This document shows, in pieces, positions 56,318-64,000 of a stretch of 64,000 bases of DNA. Made by a program: the position numbers and the translations under genes. The notes under the pieces are model-generated. The model was not told where the DNA came from. It worked only from the letters and a program-made list of their open reading frames with translations, and did no database searches. The stretch's first letter is position 1, and each line of letters opens with the position of its first letter. This stretch comes from CAYNLK01 sp964398055 (GTDB taxonomy: Bacteria; Chloroflexota; Anaerolineae; 4572-78; J111): assembly GCA_964398055.1 (NCBI GenBank), contig CAYNLK010000023.1, positions 40,286 to 104,285 of the forward strand, given 5' to 3'.

Positions 56318-57616
56318 GTGCCTCTGCGTGAATATATCGAGCAGTTAGAAGCCCGGCAACGTTTGGTCAAAGTCGCCGCCCCAATTTCGAAAACGTACGA
56401 AATTGCCGGTGTGCTCAAAAAGCTGGAACCGGCGTCGGCGCTGTTCGAACAGGTCAAAGAGTCCGAATTTCGGGTGGTCGGTAATCTCTTTTGCAGCAAG
56501 GCCGCTTTTGCCGACTACTTTGGCCTGGCGGCGGCCGATATCATTCCCACCCTGGCCCAGGCCATTGACCGGCGCTCGCCTGGCCAGGTGGTCGAGAACG
56601 CGCCCTGCCAGGAGGTGGTCAATTTGCAGCCGGACCTGGACGCCCTGCCCATCCTGCGCCACTGCCAGCAGGACGGCGGCAACTACATCAGCTCCGGCGT
56701 GGTCATCGCCAAACACCCTCGTTACGGCCAAAACGCCGACTTTCACCGCTGTATGCAATTTTCCAAAACCGAAATGGCCGTGCGGGTGGTCAGCTCCCGC
56801 CATTTTGACACCTTTCTAAAGGAGTTGGGTCAGGTAGACGTGGCTGTGTGCGTGGGCAATCCACCCAATGTGCTGGCCGCGGCGGCGATGTCGGTCGAGC
56901 TGGGCGTGGATGAGCTGGAAATTGCCAACGCCCTGGCGCCACTGCAACTGGTCAAAGCCAAAACGGTTGACCTGCTCATCCCGGCCGAAGCTGAGTTTGT
57001 CCTGGAAGGCACGGTTTACCGCGACCGCCGCCATGCTGAAGGGCCGTTCGTCGATTTGACCGAGACGTATGACGTCATCCGGCAGGAGCCGGTCTTTGAA
57101 GTCAAGGCGATCACCCATCGCCGCGATGCCATCTGGCAGGCCCTACTGCCCGGCGTGCTGGAGCACAAGCTGCTCATGGGCATGCCCCGCGAACCGACCA
57201 TCTTCAAAAAGGTCAATGAACTGGTCAGATGTCTGGATGTCAATGTCGATCCGGGCGGCTGCTCCTGGCTGCACGCCATCGTCCAGATCGACAAACAGGC
57301 TGAGGATGACGGCAAAAAGGCCATCGAGGCCGCTTTCGCCGGGCATCGCTCCTGCAAACATGTCTTTGTGGTCGATCATGATATCGACATTTACAATCCC
57401 CAAGAGGTGGAGTGGGCCATGGCCACCCGCTTCCAGGGAGAGGTCGATCTGGTGGTCAAGGCCAAGGAAGCCGGCTCCAGCCTGGACCCCAGCGCCGAAC
57501 CCGGCAGCAAGTTGACCACCAAAATCGGCTTTGATTTGACCAAGCCGCTGACGGCCAAAGGTAAAACGTTCGACAAGGCGGCCTTCCCAGAAGTTGATTT
57601 GAGCCGGTTTGTTTAG
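56318..57616 (+). CDS. UbiD-family decarboxylase
   Basis: 432-residue prenylated-FMN-dependent decarboxylase. Family marks: PLREYIEQLEARQRLVKV, NLFCSKAAFADYFGL, LPILRHCQQDGGNYISSGVVIAKHP, FHRCMQFSKTEMAVRVV and EGPFVDLTETYDV (Glu of the catalytic R-E-E set, with Asp replacing the last Glu), then VDHDIDIYNPQEVEWAMATRFQ. The protein is short for UbiD (~490) and of the type used as anhydromevalonate phosphate decarboxylase in archaea. GTG at 56318 follows GAGGG at 7-8 bp; the frame upstream has no family match. It sits directly before both aconitase-X subunits, the enzyme that would supply its substrate. Confidence 0.85.
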   Translation: MPLREYIEQLEARQRLVKVAAPISKTYEIAGVLKKLEPASALFEQVKESEFRVVGNLFCSKAAFADYFGLAAADIIPTLAQAIDRRSPGQVVENAPCQEVVNLQPDLDALPILRHCQQDGGNYISSGVVIAKHPRYGQNADFHRCMQFSKTEMAVRVVSSRHFDTFLKELGQVDVAVCVGNPPNVLAAAAMSVELGVDELEIANALAPLQLVKAKTVDLLIPAEAEFVLEGTVYRDRRHAEGPFVDLTETYDVIRQEPVFEVKAITHRRDAIWQALLPGVLEHKLLMGMPREPTIFKKVNELVRCLDVNVDPGGCSWLHAIVQIDKQAEDDGKKAIEAAFAGHRSCKHVFVVDHDIDIYNPQEVEWAMATRFQGEVDLVVKAKEAGSSLDPSAEPGSKLTTKIGFDLTKPLTAKGKTFDKAAFPEVDLSRFV

Positions 57617-57656
57617 GCTGGGGTTGATCGTAAGTAAAAACCTGCTGCTGTCATAC

Positions 57657-57699
57657 GTGAAACGTAAGTACTTACTTATGTAAAATCATTACGTTTCAC
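57657..57699. repeat. Inverted repeat, GTGAAACGT family B copy 2
   Basis: GTGAAACGTAA (57657-57667) and TTACGTTTCAC (57689-57699), perfect 11-bp arms, then further CACGC words to 57722. Same family as 12535-12590. Between UbiD and aconitase X genes. Confidence 0.65.
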
Positions 57700-57743
57700 G
57701 CTTCACGCACCACGCATCACATTTCACTCAATTGGAGATGCTG

Positions 57744-58943
57744 ATGGACCTGACAGTCGAAGAACAGGCGCTGCTGGCCGGCGAGGCTGGCCGGGCCACT
57801 CAAAAAGCAATGGAGATTCTCAACGCCCTGGGCGCTATCTACGGCGCAGCCCGGCTGATCCCGGTGACGTCGGTGCAGATTTCCGGGGTCAGTTACGCCA
57901 ACCTGGGCGAAGCCGGCCTGGAATTTCTGGCGGAGATGGCTGAGGGCGGTGGCCGGGTGCGTGTTTTGACCACCCTCAACCCGGCCGGGATGGATGTGGA
58001 AAATTGGCAGGCGCTGGGCATCGAGCCGGAATTTGCCCGCAACCAGCAGCGGGTGATCGACGCTTTTGCCCGGATGGGAGCGATCACCACCTGTTCTTGC
58101 ACGCCCTACCTGTTCGGCAACCTGCCCCACTTTGGCGAACACATCGCCTGGGCCGAGAGCAGCGCGGTCTGCTACGCCAACTCCGTGATTGGGGCGCGAA
58201 CCAACCGGGAAGGGGGGCCGAGCGCCCTGGCCGCAGCCCTGACCGGCCGCACGCCGGCCTACGGCTACCACCTGGCCGAAAATCGCCGGCCAACGATTAC
58301 CGTTGAGGTCGAGGGCCGGCTGGTGGAGAACAACCACTTTGGGGCGCTGGGTAAGGCCATTGGCCAGAAATTGGAGGCCAGCGGCCAGAAACCGATTCCC
58401 TACATTCGCGGGGTCGAGCAGGCCACGCTGGAGCAGTTGAAATCCTTCTGCGCCAGCATCGCTACTTACGGCGGTACGGCGCTGTTCCATTTCGAAGGTA
58501 TTACCCCAGAAGCAGCTTACGTAACCCCGCCAATTCGGACCATCGCCATCAGCCAGGCCGAGATCGATGCGGCCGACCGGTCGCTGAACGACGCCACTTC
58601 TGACGAGATCGATTTTGTCAGCCTGGGCTGTCCTCATTTGTCGATCAAGGAGATTGCCCGCCTGGCCGAACTGCTGGCCGGCCGGCAGGTGACCAAAGAA
58701 TTCTGGATCACCACTGCCCGGCCAACCAAGCAGATGGCCGATATGATGGGTTACACCGCCATCATCGAGGCCAGCGGGGCTAAATTTGCCACCGACACAT
58801 GTTGTGTGGTCGCGCCGATCAAAGGTCGCTTCAAGGCCCTGGCCACCGACAGCGCTAAAGCCTGCTATTATGCATACGCCAAGAACAAATTCAAGACCGT
58901 TTTGAAACCTTTTGACGAGGTGGTGCAGGAGGCGCTGCGCTAG
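57744..58943 (+). CDS. Aconitase X large subunit (phosphomevalonate dehydratase-like)
   Basis: 399-residue AcnX catalytic subunit. In archaea the AcnX pair dehydrates (R)-5-phosphomevalonate to trans-anhydromevalonate 5-phosphate. Motifs: LIPVTSVQISGVSYANLGEAG, GAITTCSCTPYLFGNLPHFGEHIAWAESSAVCYANSVIGARTNREGGPSALAAALTGRTPAYG, TSDEIDFVSLGCPHLSIKEI and FATDTCCVVAPI. The cysteines in SCTPY, GCPH and DTCC are candidates for the [4Fe-4S] ligands. ATG at 57744 has GGAG 6 bp upstream; two earlier in-frame starts are poorer. Bacterial AcnX also includes cis-3-hydroxyproline dehydratase, but the UbiD neighbour favours the mevalonate reading. Confidence 0.87.
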   Translation: MDLTVEEQALLAGEAGRATQKAMEILNALGAIYGAARLIPVTSVQISGVSYANLGEAGLEFLAEMAEGGGRVRVLTTLNPAGMDVENWQALGIEPEFARNQQRVIDAFARMGAITTCSCTPYLFGNLPHFGEHIAWAESSAVCYANSVIGARTNREGGPSALAAALTGRTPAYGYHLAENRRPTITVEVEGRLVENNHFGALGKAIGQKLEASGQKPIPYIRGVEQATLEQLKSFCASIATYGGTALFHFEGITPEAAYVTPPIRTIAISQAEIDAADRSLNDATSDEIDFVSLGCPHLSIKEIARLAELLAGRQVTKEFWITTARPTKQMADMMGYTAIIEASGAKFATDTCCVVAPIKGRFKALATDSAKACYYAYAKNKFKTVLKPFDEVVQEALR

Positions 58944-58950
58944 GCGACGT

Positions 58951-59045
58951 GCGTGAAGCGTGAAGCGTGAAGCGTAGAGCGTAGAGCGTGAGTCAGAATT
59001 TCGCTCTACGCTCTTAGCTCTTCACTCCCCGCTCTTCGCTCTACG
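58951..59045. repeat. GCGTGAAGCGTAGAGC inverted repeat
   Basis: Repeated GCGTGAAGCGT and GCGTAGAGC words on the left face GCTCTACGCTC, GCTCTTCACTC and GCTCTTCGCTCTACG on the right. Low-complexity palindrome occupying most of the 158-bp gap between the two aconitase X subunits, which are normally adjacent. Confidence 0.6.
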
Positions 59046-59101
59046 AATTCTGGCTGGCAACAGGCGCTTCAATAGCTTTAGGGAACGAAAGCGAATGAGG
59101 A

Positions 59102-59503
59102 ATGATGAAATTGATGGGACGTAAAATCTTTCAAGGTCAGGTGGAAGGGCCGGCGCTGGTGACGACGATGGGCATTTCGTTTTACGGTGGCGTCGATGCC
59201 GAGAGCGGGCTGGTGGTGGAGAAAGGGCATGAGCTGGAGGGGCAGAGCATCAGCGGCAAGGTGCTGGTCTTTCCCACCGGCAAAGGCTCGACCGTAGGCT
59301 CGTACACCCTCTACCGGTTGAAGAAAGCCGGCCTGGCCCCGGCGGCCATCATCAATGCCGAGTGCGAAACGATCACCGCGGTGGGCTGCATCATTGCCGA
59401 GATTCCCTGTGTGGACCGGATCCCCATCGAGCAGCTGGCGACGGGGGCCAGGGTGAGGGTCGATGGGGAGGCGGGAATAGTCGAAGTAATAGCCCAACCA
59501 TAG
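59102..59503 (+). CDS. Aconitase X small (swivel) subunit, DUF126
   Basis: 133-residue partner of the AcnX large subunit. KLMGRKIFQGQVEGPALVTTMGISFYGGVDAESGLVVEKGHELEGQSISGKVLVFPTGKGSTVGSYTLY contains the conserved Gly-Lys-Gly-Ser with the proposed catalytic Ser. The rest matches the domain (AIINAECETITAVGCIIAEIPCVDRIP). Several ATG codons at 59102, 59105 and 59114 are in frame; the first is used, 59105 is equally plausible. Same pathway as the large subunit and UbiD upstream. Confidence 0.88.
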   Translation: MMKLMGRKIFQGQVEGPALVTTMGISFYGGVDAESGLVVEKGHELEGQSISGKVLVFPTGKGSTVGSYTLYRLKKAGLAPAAIINAECETITAVGCIIAEIPCVDRIPIEQLATGARVRVDGEAGIVEVIAQP

Positions 59504-59625
59504 TAAAACTACACCCAATTATGGTAAAAAATTTAGGCAGGGTGGATTATCAGGATTTTTTATTACATAATCTAATAAATTTTGTTAATCCTGTCCATTT
59601 CCTGGACATCAATACGGAGAAACGA

Positions 59626-59910
59626 ATGCCCATCTACGAATATCGGTGCGACGAATGTGGCCGGCGATTTGAGAAATTGATCCGCTCGCTGAACCGGCCG
59701 CCGGAGATCATCTGCCCCCAATGCCAGAGCGGGCAGGTGCAGCGGCTAATCTCGGCTCCGGCTGCCCATACCGGCAGCGAGAGCGGCGGCGCCGCCGAGC
59801 CGGTCGAAACGACGCCGGACAAGCCAGCAGTTTTTGGCCGCAAGGAGTTAAAGGCCGCCCAGGAGAAAAAAGCCCGGTGGCGCGACCAGGTCCGCTATGG
59901 CGATGATTGA
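59626..59910 (+). CDS. FmdB-family zinc ribbon protein (putative regulator)
   Basis: 94-residue protein with the FmdB/CxxC_CxxC_SSSS zinc ribbon: MPIYEYRCDECGRRFEKLI ... ICPQCQSGQVQRLISAP (Cys pairs at ~8/11 and ~33/36), then a charged tail (ELKAAQEKKARWRDQVRYGDD). The name clashes with formylmethanofuran dehydrogenase B, to which it is unrelated. ATG at 59626 behind GGAGA. Function of the family is poorly known; possible regulator or metal sensor. Confidence 0.9.
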   Translation: MPIYEYRCDECGRRFEKLIRSLNRPPEIICPQCQSGQVQRLISAPAAHTGSESGGAAEPVETTPDKPAVFGRKELKAAQEKKARWRDQVRYGDD

Positions 59911-60027
59911 GGCTGATCTACGTGTCAACTGTTGCCAACTGTTATTCCCGGTGAGCCATTTGACGGTTGTCCCGATCTATGCTATTTTTCTATAGCAATC
60001 CGTTGGTGTAGAGATGGGAGCGTACAA

Positions 60028-60537
60028 ATGGCTGACAACGATCATAAAAGTATCTCACGTATCGACAGTGAGGCCAAGCGAATGCACGGCTGGTACGTGC
60101 GGGTCTGGTTCAAGGGCAAGATGCACTCCAAATTTTTTAACGATAAAGCTTACAATGGTAGAGAGGCAGCCCTGGCTGCGGCCATCGAACACCGCAACCA
60201 GGTGGAACAGGAAATCGGTAAACCGCGCACCGACCGGGTGGTGGTAACCGACAGTCCCCGCAGTCAAACCGGGGTGGTCGGCGTGGTCCGGTCGCGCAAG
60301 CAAACCGGCGGGTACGTGCCCTATACCGCCATCCCCAATTATAGCGAGGTCTACGAAGTAACCTGGACAAAAGAGGGCCACGGCCTGCAACGGACCACCG
60401 TCTCTATTCCCAAGTATGGCGAGGAGGAAGCTTTTCGGCGGGCCTGCGCCATCCGCCGCCAGAAAGAACGGGAGATGTATGGCCGGGAAGCGCAGGATTT
60501 TCCAATGTTGGAAGGGTGGCAGGCCGATGATCTCTGA
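60028..60537 (+). CDS. AP2-like DNA-binding domain protein
   Basis: 169-residue protein with an AP2/ERF-type beta-sheet plus helix: GWYVRVWFKGKMHSKFFNDKAYNGREAALAAAIEHRNQVEQEIGKP (residues ~20-65). In bacteria this unit is found in homing endonucleases and phage proteins, and sometimes alone. A second, weaker copy may follow: GVVGVVRSRKQTGG, YEVTWTKEGHGLQRTTVSIPKYGEEEAFRRACAIRRQKE, with the same strand-strand-helix pattern. ATG at 60028 with GGGAG 7 bp upstream. No nuclease motif is seen, so it may be a small transcription factor. Confidence 0.78.
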   Translation: MADNDHKSISRIDSEAKRMHGWYVRVWFKGKMHSKFFNDKAYNGREAALAAAIEHRNQVEQEIGKPRTDRVVVTDSPRSQTGVVGVVRSRKQTGGYVPYTAIPNYSEVYEVTWTKEGHGLQRTTVSIPKYGEEEAFRRACAIRRQKEREMYGREAQDFPMLEGWQADDL

Positions 60538-60543
60538 TCGGCG

Positions 60544-62124
60544 CTAACGCCGGTGCCCCAACGCTCGCTTGATCCGCTGCCACTGCTGCTTGACCGCAGC
60601 CGCCTGGGGCTGGTCAAAGCTCGCCTGGCTGTAGCGGGCCAGCACGAACGCCTCGGTCAACTGCTGGACTTCGTTGTGCGCCTCCGGCACAGTCTGCTCT
60701 AATTCCGGTTCATACTCGTACGGTGTTTGGTCAACTCGCCGCGCCGGCCCCACCTTTTCCGCCCGCCGGAGTATATTCAGATAATAAGCCAGGATACGCC
60801 GGCGCGGGTCGGCCTGGCGCAGGTTGAACCACGGCCACCGTTCCTGTGGCGGCGTTCCGGCCGAACGTAGTTCGAACAATTTCACTTGCCTGGGGATTAA
60901 CGCCAGGCTCCGTTTGGCCCAGCCGGTTAGCGCGCTCCACAACTGATTCAACCCCGCCCAAATCAATTCGATGAGTTTGAACTTTCTCAACTGCCGGCCT
61001 AGCTCAGGATGATCGTGCAGATACAATCTGGCCATGTAGAGCACAATCGCCAGCACCGCCACCCAGAAAGCCAGCGACTGAAAGAATTCCCACCACGGCC
61101 AGGGCGCGGTCGCCGCGGCAGCCGGCGGCGGACGCAGCGGTCCCATCGGTTCCATCGGTGTGTCAACCGGTTCAGCCCCTCTGAATAGCCGGTACAGCAA
61201 ATGCGCCAGAAGAATAATCAAAAAGAAGAGCAGATAATAGAACCACATGACGAGTTGGACCAGCAGCCCAACCACGCGGCCGGCCATCTCCAAAAAACCC
61301 ATACTGTAACGGGTGGGCAGCAAAAAGGCCACCAGGGTCACCAGCCCCAGGAAAATCAGCCCATACCTGGCCCACTGCCCGGCCAGGCCCGCGGTAGGGG
61401 TGATATCTTGCAGATGCCAGCGAATGGTCAACCGGGTCAAATTGACCTGGCTGATCAAGACAAAGCCCAGCATAAAATAGAGCAACACATTGCCGATAAT
61501 CCCGCCAATATGGGGTCGCCACAGGTCGAGCAGGCCGCTGGGGCCAAAGAGAATGATGGTTTGGCTCAACCCAGACACCAGGACCAGCAGGACGCCGCCC
61601 CACAAAAAGCGACTCGTCAACTGGTTCAGGGTCCAGCGGCTGTCGGTGAAGGGATCGTACAGCGCCTCAAAATCGGCCACCGTCTGGGTGGTCAGGTTCC
61701 AGGCAATGGCAGTCAGGCTTAAAATGACGACGAATTCCAGATTAAAGAAGACCGTTGGGTCGTCCCACATGGCCATGACCTCGGCCTTGAGCCGGGGCCA
61801 GGGCGTATGGGTCAGGCTCAATAATTTCAGGCCAATCAGCAGGACCACCGCTTCGGCCAGCCGGAAGCGCCAGCGGGAAACACGCCAACTGGGGTAGCGG
61901 CGCAAAATGTGAAAAGAATAGATCGCCTCGACGGTGACGAGCAGAATCCCGACTTGAAAGTAAAAACCGTGCCAGTCCGGATTGATCAGCCGAACCAGCT
62001 CGACCAGCGCCGCCGCCAGACACATCACCATAACCATTACCAGCAGCGGCCGGAAGAAGTAATCGGCCCAGTGGCTGCGCTTGAGCTGCCGGATGCGCTC
62101 TTCGGCTAGGCTAAAGGTATCCAC
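60544..62124 (-). CDS. Membrane protein with C-terminal DUF4129-like domain
   Basis: 526-residue membrane protein of unknown function. About eight hydrophobic helices (residues ~25-310 and ~345-365) precede a soluble tail. The tail holds a DUF4129-type segment (RILAYYLNILRRAEKVGPAR ... TPYEYEPELEQTVPEAHNEVQQLTEAFVLARYS), the same type that ends the TgpA-like protein. It overlaps the DUF58 gene by 19 bp. In Chloroflexota and others, moxR, DUF58 and DUF4129 form one operon with a transglutaminase, implying a shared envelope or chaperone function. Confidence 0.82.
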   Translation of the reverse strand: MDTFSLAEERIRQLKRSHWADYFFRPLLVMVMVMCLAAALVELVRLINPDWHGFYFQVGILLVTVEAIYSFHILRRYPSWRVSRWRFRLAEAVVLLIGLKLLSLTHTPWPRLKAEVMAMWDDPTVFFNLEFVVILSLTAIAWNLTTQTVADFEALYDPFTDSRWTLNQLTSRFLWGGVLLVLVSGLSQTIILFGPSGLLDLWRPHIGGIIGNVLLYFMLGFVLISQVNLTRLTIRWHLQDITPTAGLAGQWARYGLIFLGLVTLVAFLLPTRYSMGFLEMAGRVVGLLVQLVMWFYYLLFFLIILLAHLLYRLFRGAEPVDTPMEPMGPLRPPPAAAATAPWPWWEFFQSLAFWVAVLAIVLYMARLYLHDHPELGRQLRKFKLIELIWAGLNQLWSALTGWAKRSLALIPRQVKLFELRSAGTPPQERWPWFNLRQADPRRRILAYYLNILRRAEKVGPARRVDQTPYEYEPELEQTVPEAHNEVQQLTEAFVLARYSQASFDQPQAAAVKQQWQRIKRALGHRR

Positions 62125-63302
62125 GCTTCCACGTCCTTTTCATGCCTGATCCGGAACAGGGTGATCCCCATTTCCCCGGCTAGTTTGCTCTGCCGGTAGG
62201 CGTATCCGGCCGGCTGGACCAACACCAGCGCTACCGGAAAGCCCACCTGTTTGAGCAGCAGCAAGCTTTCCAAAAGCTCAGGCGATTCGCTGCCAGTGAT
62301 GACGACAATGGTGTTACCCCACGATAGTTGGGCCGAGGCTGAGCGCAACCTGCGGGCGAAGTCAGGGTCATCAGTGCCTTCCAGCCGGGCCAGGACCTCC
62401 AGAATCTCCATCAGGTGGCCGGCGTCTTTGCGGGGCGGGAGGTGAAAGTGGCCTTGCCCCTGGCTCAACGGATCGAAGCCGGCGGCGCTCAACCCGACCG
62501 GCAACTTTTCGACGGTGACCATGTGATTCGCCAACGAGGCGGCCACGACGATGGCCAACTCAATCGCGACATCGGCCTGGGCGCGGCGTTCCGCATAGTC
62601 GGCCCGGTGCAGATCAAGAAAAATGGCCGCGTCGCGGGCAATGGCCGGCTGGAACTGCTTGACCAATACCTGCCCCACCGCGGCGCTGGCCGGCCAATGA
62701 ATATGGCGCGGATTGTCGCCCGGCACGTACTCTCTCACTCCGATGATCCGGCTGGGGTCTTGAAACAGGGGCGTTGGTGTGGCCAGCGCCACCTGCGGGC
62801 TGTGGGTGGGCAGTCTCAAGCGGGTCAGCGGCAGCACTTTGGGATAGACGATCAACTGGGCCGGCTCGAGCCGGCCGGTGACGCGGCGAGTCAAGCCGAG
62901 CAGGTCGCCGCTTTCCAGCAACAGCGGCCCAATCTGGTAATAGCCTCGCTGTCGCGGCTTCAGCGAGTATTGAACCGTTTGCCTGGCTTTCCCTTTCAAA
63001 AAAGTGACCTCCCGCAAAAACGGGGGCGTGGCCAGGGTGGCCGGCATCGCCTCATTGAACAGCAGCCAGGGCACCGGTAAATAACTGAGGTTTTTGAAGG
63101 TCAGCGTCACCGCCACGTGCTCGCCCGGAAAGGCCCGCTCCAGCATTGTCCGGTTTACGGCCAGATGTTTGAGCATCTGACCGGCCCACAACCGGGCCAG
63201 AATATAAGCGCCGCCAAAGAGATACAGGATGGTAAAGAAAAAATCGATGCGGAGGAGAGCGGCCAGAATCAAGAGCAGTAAAAAAAAGAGAAAAACGTTC
63301 AC
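62106..63302 (-). CDS. DUF58 domain protein
   Basis: 398-residue protein. Two N-terminal helices (~1-35), then a beta-rich part (AVTLTFKNLSYLPVPWLLFNEAMP) and the DUF58 motif (DPSRIIGVREYVPGDNPRHIHWPASAAVGQVLVKQF), followed by a von Willebrand A-like fold (AAIFLDLHRADY with a partial metal site). Starts with GTG at 63300-63302, overlapping the moxR stop. DUF58 proteins partner MoxR ATPases. Confidence 0.9.
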   Translation of the reverse strand: MNVFLFFLLLLILAALLRIDFFFTILYLFGGAYILARLWAGQMLKHLAVNRTMLERAFPGEHVAVTLTFKNLSYLPVPWLLFNEAMPATLATPPFLREVTFLKGKARQTVQYSLKPRQRGYYQIGPLLLESGDLLGLTRRVTGRLEPAQLIVYPKVLPLTRLRLPTHSPQVALATPTPLFQDPSRIIGVREYVPGDNPRHIHWPASAAVGQVLVKQFQPAIARDAAIFLDLHRADYAERRAQADVAIELAIVVAASLANHMVTVEKLPVGLSAAGFDPLSQGQGHFHLPPRKDAGHLMEILEVLARLEGTDDPDFARRLRSASAQLSWGNTIVVITGSESPELLESLLLLKQVGFPVALVLVQPAGYAYRQSKLAGEMGITLFRIRHEKDVEAWIPLA

Positions 63303-63979
63303 CGCTCAACGTCCAGGGGCAACTCGGTTCGTTCGGTGATTTCGGCCAGCACCGCCAGGGTGGTCCGGCCGCGCAGTTGGCTGGCCGGCTTCAGAATCAG
63401 GCGGTGGGCCAGGGTGAGGGGTATCAATTTTTTGATGTCGTCGGGGATGATGTAAGCCCGATTGCGTAAGGCTGCCAGGGCCTGGCTGGCTTTATACAGG
63501 GCCAGGCTGCCGCGCGGGCTGGCCCCCAGGGTCAAATCGGGATGCGTTCGGGTGGCCTGCACCAGCCTGAGAATGTAATCCTCCAATGACGCATCAACGT
63601 GGACCTGGCTGACCTGCCGGCTGAGGTCGAGTAGCTCGCGGCCATCCACTACCGCGGCCAACGTGTCAATGGGATGGGCCAATTGCTGCTTGCGGATGAT
63701 TTGCCGCTCGTCCTCGTGGCCGGGATAGCCCATTTGCAGCCGAATCAAGAAGCGGTCAAGTTGGGCCTCCGGCAGCGGAAAAGTGCCTTCCAGTTCAATG
63801 GGATTTTGGGTGGCCAGCACCAAAAACGGTTGGGGCAGCAGCCGGGGTTCGCCCTCCACGCTCACTTGCCGCTCTTGCATCGCCTCCAGCAGAGCCGATT
63901 GGGTACGCGGCGTGGCCCGGTTGATCTCGTCGGCCAGGAGTATATTGACACCTTGTTTTCTGGCGAATAGAAGGAGTTT
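63299..63979 (-). CDS. MoxR-family AAA+ ATPase, 5'-truncated/interrupted
   Basis: 227-codon C-terminal portion. It includes Walker B LLADEINRATPRTQSALLEAMQERQVSV, sensor LVLATQNPIELEGTFPLPEAQLDRFL and arginine-finger/sensor-2 GASPRGSLALYKASQALAALR. Walker A and the first ~100 residues are missing. Reading back, the family-like sequence becomes unconvincing beyond about 63957 and an in-frame TAG lies at 63980-63982. This coincides with a 29-bp-period repeat at the window edge. Either the gene is disrupted or the end of the assembly is wrong. MoxR with DUF58 acts in protein-complex maturation or stress. Confidence 0.85.
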   Translation of the reverse strand, partial: KLLLFARKQGVNILLADEINRATPRTQSALLEAMQERQVSVEGEPRLLPQPFLVLATQNPIELEGTFPLPEAQLDRFLIRLQMGYPGHEDERQIIRKQQLAHPIDTLAAVVDGRELLDLSRQVSQVHVDASLEDYILRLVQATRTHPDLTLGASPRGSLALYKASQALAALRNRAYIIPDDIKKLIPLTLAHRLILKPASQLRGRTTLAVLAEITERTELPLDVER

Positions 63980-64000
63980 CTATTGTTTCAGGCGAATAGA
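63962..64000. repeat. Terminal repeat GGCGAATAGA at 29-bp period
   Basis: GGCGAATAGA at 63962-63971 and again at 63991-64000. Between them AATAGAA-GGAGT-TTCTATT is a perfect 7-bp palindrome. It falls within what should be moxR coding sequence. Confidence 0.55.

Noticed and set aside
59626..59910. FmdB zinc ribbon as part of formylmethanofuran dehydrogenase
   Set aside because: Only the name is shared; the protein is a 94-residue zinc ribbon with no similarity to the catalytic B subunit.
63962..64000. Start of a CRISPR array (29-bp period, internal palindrome)
   Set aside because: Only one and a third units with no spacer-repeat alternation, and it lies in what should be moxR; more units would be needed.
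1..64000. tRNA, rRNA or complete IS elements
   Set aside because: Scanned for tRNA-like cloverleaf patterns, rRNA conserved stretches and transposase motifs (DDE, HUH); none recognised by eye.

Overview
The window is about 64 kb of moderately GC-rich bacterial DNA. Gene content suggests a member of the Chloroflexota, probably an Anaerolineae-like lineage: SARP/NB-ARC/TPR regulators, a LysM-fused sugar-binding protein, MoxR/DUF58/DUF4129 and TgpA-type genes, and many dispersed palindromes. This assignment is inference; there is no rRNA or tRNA in the window. No CRISPR array or complete insertion sequence was seen. The last ~40 bases look like a contig edge inside a broken moxR gene.

Layout. 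(1) 1-6533, minus strand: a sugar-utilisation operon with a permease fragment, LysM-fused solute-binding protein, GH38-type mannosidase and a DeoR-type regulator carrying a sugar-binding domain. (2) 6658-33861, mostly minus: a large archaeal-type C1 island. It holds pterin and cofactor genes (two dihydropteroate synthase homologues, MptG, DUF447, carbinolamine dehydratase, a FolK-MptA fusion, MptN-like ligase), methanofuran genes (MfnB, MfnE-like, MfnF-like), and the C1 carriers' enzymes: MtdB, Mch, Ftr, and formylmethanofuran dehydrogenase with one C subunit but two copies each of A, B and D. (3) 34527-42478: a large SARP-type regulator, archaeal-type DUF1464, a cysteine-less glutaredoxin-like protein, a small unknown protein, a PfkB kinase, formaldehyde-activating enzyme (fae) and a pteridine-reductase-like SDR. 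(4) 42488-48402, minus: a complete Liv-type ABC transporter with a glutamine-synthetase-family ligase. (5) 48581-53811: housekeeping genes rdgB, infA and a class A penicillin-binding protein. (6) 53852-60537, plus: a TgpA-like transglutaminase, then UbiD and both aconitase-X subunits, resembling the archaeal mevalonate branch, then a zinc ribbon and an AP2-like protein. (7) 60544-63979, minus: DUF4129, DUF58 and truncated MoxR.

How it fits together. Fae condenses formaldehyde with tetrahydromethanopterin (H4MPT), MtdB oxidises methylene-H4MPT, Mch hydrolyses methenyl-H4MPT, Ftr moves the formyl group to methanofuran, and Fmd/Fwd releases it. All these steps plus much of the biosynthesis of both cofactors lie within 36 kb. 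Unlike the hydrolytic Fhc complex of proteobacterial methylotrophs, both B subunits here keep the four FeS cysteines and the Mo/W-ligand cysteine, and two D subunits (molybdopterin-binding) are present. That predicts a redox-active, potentially reversible CO2/formylmethanofuran system in a bacterium. This is the main candidate for an undescribed system in the window.
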